Of a stretch of DNA of 64,000 bases, positions 57,816 to 64,000 are shown in pieces. Made by a program: the position numbers and the translations under genes. The stretch comes from Corella eumyota (taxonomy: Eukaryota; Chordata; Ascidiacea; Phlebobranchia; Corellidae): contig OY720102.1 in assembly GCA_963082875.1 (NCBI GenBank), positions 14,978,990 through 15,042,989 on the forward strand, read 5' to 3'. The stretch's first letter is position 1. Every line of letters starts with the position of its first letter. Under the pieces are notes generated by a model. That model made no database searches. It saw only the letters and a list, made by a program, of their open reading frames with translations, and was not told where the DNA came from.

Positions 57816-60800
57816 ATGAATAAGGAAACGAATTTTGGAAGGTAATGTTTTTTATTTTCTTTTTGTTTTGACTACTCTTACTGTCTGACTGTTTTATAAG
57901 GCACGATTTGTACTATCTTACTAGTCCATCGAGTCCTATATAACTCAGAATTTTATTGTATTGTGCAATTTTAAGTGCTAAAACTCTGTTTGTCATTAAA
58001 CTTTATTTTTATTAATTTATTTTTTAACTGATTGACTGAATTGGATGTAAATGTTACAGGCATTATAAGTGATTGCCAGTCGATCCATACCCCGGTTTAT
58101 GTCACCAAAGCGGTCTGTACTCGAAACAACGGCAATTTTTTTTTTGCGGTGATTTTTTGCCTTTTGGACCGCTACGCAAACCTTTGTATCAACGGGCGAT
58201 CCAAACTCGGTCTTTTTTACGTTATTTGTAAATATGATATGTTGCTAGTTATAATCTATTTCTATTTTTTACCGAATAAATGTTGGATATATGCTTTAGT
58301 AAATGTGTTTTTCAATGTTTCTAGTGATAAATTATTGTGTTGTTTACATCTTTTTTGTCAGCTGCTTTTAACCATTATCGCAACCAAGACGTAAGATAAG
58401 GGTAATAGCTTTGACGTGTAATCGGAATTTTTATCAGTTGACCTTATTCATTTTAAATTATTGTCACGGTGATTAGCTTTTATAACATACCAGCGAACAC
58501 TTTTTTGTTACATAAAAAAAAACTTTGTGTATTAATAGTCTTGTTTTAAGCATAAATACATAATTTCAAGGTAAAACTTTTTACAATTCATAAACATAAC
58601 AAAAAACAAATAACACCATATATTTTAATAACAAGATTTCCTTTTAATCATTATTTTTTTGTAGATTAAAATGGTGTAAGCATACTTATTGGCCATACGC
58701 CAAATTCTGTGGCCTGACTTTTTGGTACACTTGTTCACTTAAATTGTATTAAAATTTATTAACAATACTAAGTACGACATATATAAGTACTTATCGCACA
58801 TTTCTACTAAGATAAAACACTTTAAATAAACCGATTCGGCATGTATATGCGCCTGAATTATATAAAGGGTGACGCAATGCAAGTACGAATGGACTTGAAC
58901 CCGAGTACAGATCGCCTTGTGCGCATCGACCTAAGTACGGATCGAAATATATACCGATATATTTTAGTGTTTGTTATCGATAATTTTAATGAAACAGTGT
59001 TATTTATTTTTTAGAAAGACACATTCAAGAAAAACATTTTTTTCAAGGTTCGATAAATATGAGAACAATATTAAGACATTCGTTAATATTAAAATTATTT
59101 GTAATGTTTTATCAAAATGTCAATTTGTACAAGTATGCATTTTTGTTTCAGAGGTATTTCTTCAAGTGATTCGAATACTGATAATGAACAAAAATTTATC
59201 CAGTTAGTCACAATTTATTTATTTGCCAATAATTGCATTAATTTATGGCTGTTCTTACTAAAATTTAGATAGGCTACTTGACTGTAATATTTTTTTAGTT
59301 GTTCTAATTAATATTTAATACCGACTGCACTTAAGTCAAAATCTATATTAAAACGCCTATTACAGCATGATAACTTTTTTTGTGCATGCTTACCTTACAA
59401 AAAAAAAATTATTTGCAATAACTTAAATATAAACTTGGGTTGTTTACAAAGTTATATATATATCTACTTTTTAGTTATTCTTTTGTGTTATCTTATTTTT
59501 GTAAAGTAGATACATTGTTTTCACCAGGCATAAAAAACTAAAACATAAAAATCAATGTTGGAAATCTTCATCAAATAGTGAAAGCTCTGTACATGATTCT
59601 GCAAGGGAAATGTAATAGTAATTACTAAATTTTCTAAAAACACCCAAATAAGCATATTGCTGTTTGAGAATGGAGTATATATACATTGATTAATATATAA
59701 TTATTTTCAATATAAAAAATTTATTTGTTGTGTTTTTAAGACAAAAGAAGAATTTACAAAAAATAAACTTAGCTTTTTGAATCTACTAGGTACCAATACA
59801 AGAAACGAAGAAAAAAAAAGCGCTTTTCTCATACTTTAGTCAGTAAAAAAAGATCTTCTGTTAGGTGAGTTAAACGATGATATATTTAAAAAGTAAAAAA
59901 TGAAATTAATAGTAATCGTGGTGGTTTAGGTCATCATCAAGCAGTTCCAGTAGTGATATTGAGTCTTCGTTGCGGTTTGTTGAAAAATAATTTTTATTTT
60001 TTTGAATTATATTAATACTTAGTTTGTTCTAAATAAGTTTTGTTATAAAAAAAGGTTATTTATTGGTAAACTAAGTGAAAAAAATTGAACTATTTTATAA
60101 TTTAAATAATTTAACTACATATCCCACTATGTTCAGTAAAGTAACATTTTTTTCCAGGGATATGTTTTGTTAAGTATTTTTTATGTTTAAAATATTCTTC
60201 TTTTAATGATAAAAGGCATTTTATTTCCATGTAGATCTTACAAGTTAAAAAGGAATAACTATAATGGCAATGATTTATCCTGTATTGAATGTTCATCTGA
60301 TGATGAAAGGTATTTATTAATTCACAATTTTATAATAATTTCAGTGAAAAGTAACTTATACTAAATTAAATATTTAATGATTTTTTAGTTTTTTGTACTT
60401 CCATTACATTTTATTAAATGAAGTTTAAAACGAATTAATTATTTTTTTCAGGTATTGTTATCAATTAATAAATTCTAAAAAAAAACTTAAGAAAGAATTA
60501 TGTAATAGTGAAAGTTCTTCCTCACAGTCCAATAGGTTTGTAAATTTTTTAGTTTTGGGTATATCTATTATGTTTAAACTAGTATTTTTTTCTTAAAAAA
60601 CTGTTATATAGTAGGGTAACTGTCTTTTTAATAATGGGGTTTTGTTATATTGGTTATTATCATAAAGTACACACAATTACAACTACTTCTAGATATTAAA
60701 AATTGGAAAGACAGGATTTTTTTAATTTTTAGTGAGAGAGAGCTGCTTGATGTTTAAAAACCACTGATATAGCCTATTTAAACTTTTTGTAGAAGTGTTT

Positions 60801-62233
60801 TGTGATACATTTTAATACTAAAATATAAAACACATAAAATCTTTTTTTAAACTAGATTTAAAACTGCAACTAGAAAAATAAGGGAATGTCCTCACTGTGG
60901 GCAAAATTTTGTTAATGTGACTCATCATCGAAAAAAACACAAAGATATTGATAAAAAAGATTTTATGTATGATTCGTTTGCTAAACGCAATAGAGTTGGT
61001 TTTTACAAAAATTATACTGGTAATATATGTTGCATTTGTAAAGTTGCAGTACTGGGAATTGAAAGTCATGTTCTTAACAAACATAAAAACATTAAAAAGG
61101 GGTCTGAAAAATTCAAAAATGTTGTTGCTCAAAGCAAAATAAACATTAACCTTCAAAATGTTTTGGAAAACTATAAAACAACACTTTTAACTATGGGAAG
61201 TGGACATAGAAATGCCGGTAGTAAATCTCAAGTCCAAACATACATACGTCAAATATATACCCTACTATCGAGTCTGGACGACTTAAAACGACCACAAAAA
61301 ATTTATAAGACTCTACATGAAAAAGTATGCAAGGATGGCCGAGATTCTACCAGATACTCTTATCTAGCAACGTTAAAAAATTTTATTTATTTTTTGGATA
61401 TTGAGTATGAAGAATTGTTTCGTGAATATTCTGTTTCCAAACTTTTAAAACTTGTTAAGGAATGGCTTCAGCGACAACGACCAAAAAAAGAAAAAAGGGA
61501 AAAATTAGTTAAAGATAGATCTCGTCGAGCACTTGCTGAATGTGCTTTTCCTGGAAAAGTTGTTATAAAATATATAAAAGCTCAAGAATTGTTTCTAAAT
61601 TCTTTAAGAAATAAAAAATGTGGATCCCTTAATTGTCAAGAAATTAAAAAACTGTGTGGGGACATTTTTGTTAGAATTATTTGCTCACAAGGCTGTAGAT
61701 CAAGTGTTTTCACAGGAATGTTGTTATCGGAAATTAAAGATTGTGAAGAAACAAGTAGTGGAAACTTTTCTGTGTTAGTAAGTGATCAAAAAGAAAGAAA
61801 ACGTCATGCATGTATAGTATTTAAACACAAAGAATATAAGGATGCTATTGCTGTTTCTGATCATATTTGGGCCTACTTGCAAAATTGCAACAAAATTCCT
61901 CTTGTTAATAGAGCATTTCCTTCATTTTTTGGCAATAACACTGGTGAGAAAATGACTGCATCCCAATTTAATAGTATTTACAAAAAGGTCACTGAAAATT
62001 ATTTTGGAAAGGGAATCAATGTAACAGAAACTAGAAAGTTAATAACAAGAGAAGTGGGTGGTAAATCGAAGGTAATACAAAGAGCAGTGGCAAGAGCTGA
62101 AGGTCATTCTGTCGAGGTACAAGATAAATTTTATGACATAACAAGCCCAGGCCAAATTGTAGAAAATGCCAGAGTATATTTAGAAAAAATAGCTGAAGGT
62201 AAAGAACCACTTCTAAGATTATTTATAGCCTAA
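57816..62233 (+). CDS. Crypton-like tyrosine recombinase with zinc fingers, nine exons, 616 aa
   Basis: Exons 57816-57841, 59015-59047, 59152-59202, 59528-59611, 59790-59864, 59930-59974, 60235-60309, 60452-60535 and 60856-62233 join with all eight introns in phase 2 into one 617-codon frame. The early exons encode a basic, Ser-rich tail (SSSSSSSDIESSL, NSESSSSQSN). Two zinc-binding motifs follow: CPHC at 169-172 with HH/H partners, and C216-C219-H229-H234. The C-terminal half carries the tyrosine recombinase pattern. Arg439 lies in QGCRSSVFTGMLL, Arg551 in NVTETRKLITRE (Thr at the usual first His), and His575 in AEGHS. Tyr584 is the presumed nucleophile, nine residues later as in XerD. Crypton transposases and related animal genes have this layout. 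It could be an active Crypton or a host gene derived from one; no element borders are visible. The small first exons are hand-predicted. Confidence 0.7.
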
Positions 62234-62259
62234 TCTTTTAATAGTAAAGTTAAGGATTT

Positions 62260-62265
62260 AATAAA
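62260..62265 (+). terminator. Polyadenylation signal of the recombinase gene
   Basis: AATAAA 27 bp after the stop codon at 62231-62233. Confidence 0.45.
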
Positions 62266-62413
62266 AGAGTGTCTTATAATCAAATTAATATAGTCAATTT
62301 AAAACTAATTGTAAAATGTAACGATTTTACTATTAATTAAACCGTAAAGATAAATACCTCGAAATGTATCAAACTCAATAATTAAAAACAATTTATTTTA
62401 AGAATCTGTTGAC

Positions 62414-63478
62414 ATGGAGGATACAAATCTAAAAAATGCAGCTTCGACTTCCAGAGCTTCGTTTCCAAGTAAGTTGTTGTTTTTTTTTTGTTTAAACGAT
62501 GTGCTTTATACAAATTTCTAAATCTTTTTTGCGTGTTTTTTTTTTAAAAAAACTGTTTTCATTCATTTTGTAGTTTATTAGTAAAAGATGTGATTTTAAG
62601 CTTTTAATATCTTTTAACAGAACAAAATCAACATAAAATTAAATTATTGTTTAAAATTATAAAAAAGCCTTTTATAATCAATAGGGCTAATTTATATTAT
62701 GCTAATTTTTTAATTTAAATATTTATAAGTTATTAAAAATGGTTAATAATTATTATTTTATAAAAATAAGAGTAGTACTACCTTGTTTAGTTGCAATTTA
62801 AGGTGAATGCACTGTATATATAATATTTAATAAAAATAAAATAAATTATTTTTATTGCAGAAGAAACAACAACTGTTGGTTATAACTTGAATAAAGTAAG
62901 AGTGGATTCAAATAACATATTGTATGACAATTTTAGCAATAACTCAGAGGAGTACTGTGGTTCAACTACACCACCAGCAACAGGTTTGTAATAAGTAGCG
63001 TAATATGTAAAAATAAAATTTTGATTAAAAATAAAATTGCTTGCTAGGTTTTTAATTTATTATTTTATAAAAATAAAAGCATTATTTTTATTAAAAATAG
63101 AATAAATTATTTTTATTGCAGAGGAAACAACAACAGTTGGTTATAACTTGAATGAAGTAAGAGTGAATTTACATAACATATTGTATGACAATACTAGCAA
63201 TAACTCAGAGGAGTACTGTGGTTCAACTACACCACCAGCAACAGGTTTGTGTTACTAACTGAGTAAAAATAGCAGTATGATTAAAATAATATAACAATAA
63301 TTTCTGGTAAAAAAATATCACAAAAAAGCCAATTAACTAAAGCAGCAGCATTACTATTATTAACCTTAAAAAATTACCATAAACAGTTATACTTTTATAT
63401 ATTCCGTAGAATTATTTGAGAAAATGGAAAAACAAAACGAAATTACGAAAATTGATAATCTGTACAATCCTCTATCTG
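62414..63478 (+). CDS. 5' end of an unrecognised gene with a duplicated exon
   Basis: Exons 62414-62468, 62861-62983, 63122-63244 and 63410-63478 join, every intron in phase 1, and the frame continues past 63478 (a GTAAGT-type donor), so the gene runs off the window. It starts MEDTNLKNAASTSRASFP. Exons 2 and 3 are each 123 bp and nearly identical, including the 3' ends of their preceding introns; both encode ETTTVGYNLN and, after a variable stretch, SNNSEEYCGSTTPPAT. Exon 4 encodes LFEKMEKQNEITKIDNLYNP. The product so far is acidic and Asn/Ser/Thr-rich, with no signal peptide or membrane segment, and I recognise no family. It lies 180 bp after the recombinase gene on the same strand. Confidence 0.6.
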
Positions 63479-64000
63479 GTAAGTGTATTTTTGTTGTTGT
63501 TTATGCCTTATTCAAACATTAAACAAATTTTGTCAACTGTATGAAAACTGTATATATGACAAAGATAGGCGTTTTATTTTTTCATAGCGTAATGTTTTGT
63601 AAAGTTTAGCTGCTCTATTTTAATTTGATATGACAGATTATGGCCTACTTGGTTAATTTACAAGAATAGTTAAACCAGAAATTGAATAATAACTTGTGTA
63701 CCAGAGACAGTTTATTGTCATGAATTAATACACAGAATAAAATAAAGATTTAAAATCATTTTTTTATACGATTATGAAAAATGTTACAAAAATTAAGGAA
63801 GTTAAGTTTGAAAAATGTAGTTTATCTGTGAAGTGTTTATATTTTAAATTAATTAAAATTGTTAATTATGTCTGCTTTTTGGTGCACATTTTACAAATAT
63901 ATGATATCCAACTAGGCATTTTAAACCTTTAAACTAGAGTTGTAAATATATATTTTTATAGTTTTTTACATTCTATTTTGATTTTCATTTTTTTGGGTAT
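63479..64000 (+). other. Presumed intron of the gene starting at 62414
   Basis: AT-rich sequence after a good splice donor. No further exon recognised before the window ends. Confidence 0.4.

Noticed and set aside
58060-58220. Fold-back element in intron 1 of the recombinase gene
   Set aside because: Only short inverted matches (AGCGGTC/GACCGCT) could be found; no consistent arms.
58032-58394. 120-codon plus-strand ORF in intron 1 of the recombinase gene
   Set aside because: No family resemblance, T-rich composition, and it does not fit the phase-2 exon chain.
57816-64000. An undescribed multi-gene defence-type system formed by the recombinase and its downstream neighbour
   Set aside because: Both genes are on the same strand and close, but nothing in the second gene supports a shared function.

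Overview
The window looks like nuclear DNA of a tunicate, most probably a Ciona-type ascidian. It is very AT-rich, with short GT-AG introns and many copies of one tRNA-derived SINE. Two exact copies and one near copy of the 16-base spliced leader reported for Ciona (ATTCTATTTGAATAAG) are also present. There are no bacterial features. Most of the DNA is repeats and segmental duplications; host genes are present mainly as parts.

Layout. Three paralogous blocks run at 4185-15215, 28080-38298 and 44843-53305. The shared order is: a TIR-like element carrying the spliced-leader match; exon 1 of a secreted collagen-like gene (minus strand); a 50-bp repeat; a BEL/Pao retrotransposon fossil; a fold-back element; a SINE; a 55-bp minisatellite. 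Blocks 1 and 2 continue into a hAT-type MITE and a ten-exon MFS transporter gene (minus strand). A partial transporter copy also lies at 19311-22019. Between the blocks are 57-58-bp minisatellite arrays (73-4178, 24345-28078, 40637-42165). Their unit matches the B-box half of the SINE's tRNA-like head plus its first body bases.

Host genes. The only complete gene of the duplicated family is a predicted 290-aa secreted protein (43309-48113, minus) with signal peptide, 28 Gly-X-Y triplets and an F5/8 type C (discoidin) domain. Loci 1 and 2 keep only its first exon here. The transporter has an inferable 492-aa form, but every copy is damaged or cut. A GT10 fucosyltransferase (16826-18920, plus) and a Dnz1-like DHHC palmitoyltransferase (38476-39783, minus) are 5' parts that end where transporter copies begin. 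The fucosyltransferase breakpoint lies in a SINE.

Right end. From about 53.9 kb the DNA looks single-copy. A nine-exon gene (57816-62233, plus) can be read as a 616-aa protein with two zinc fingers and a Crypton-like tyrosine recombinase domain; all eight introns are phase 2 and seven of the eight upstream exons are under 85 bp. The start of another gene follows (62414-63478, running off the window) with a tandemly duplicated 123-bp exon.

Exon structures were derived by hand from splice signals and phase agreement. Family names come from motif recognition, not database searches.
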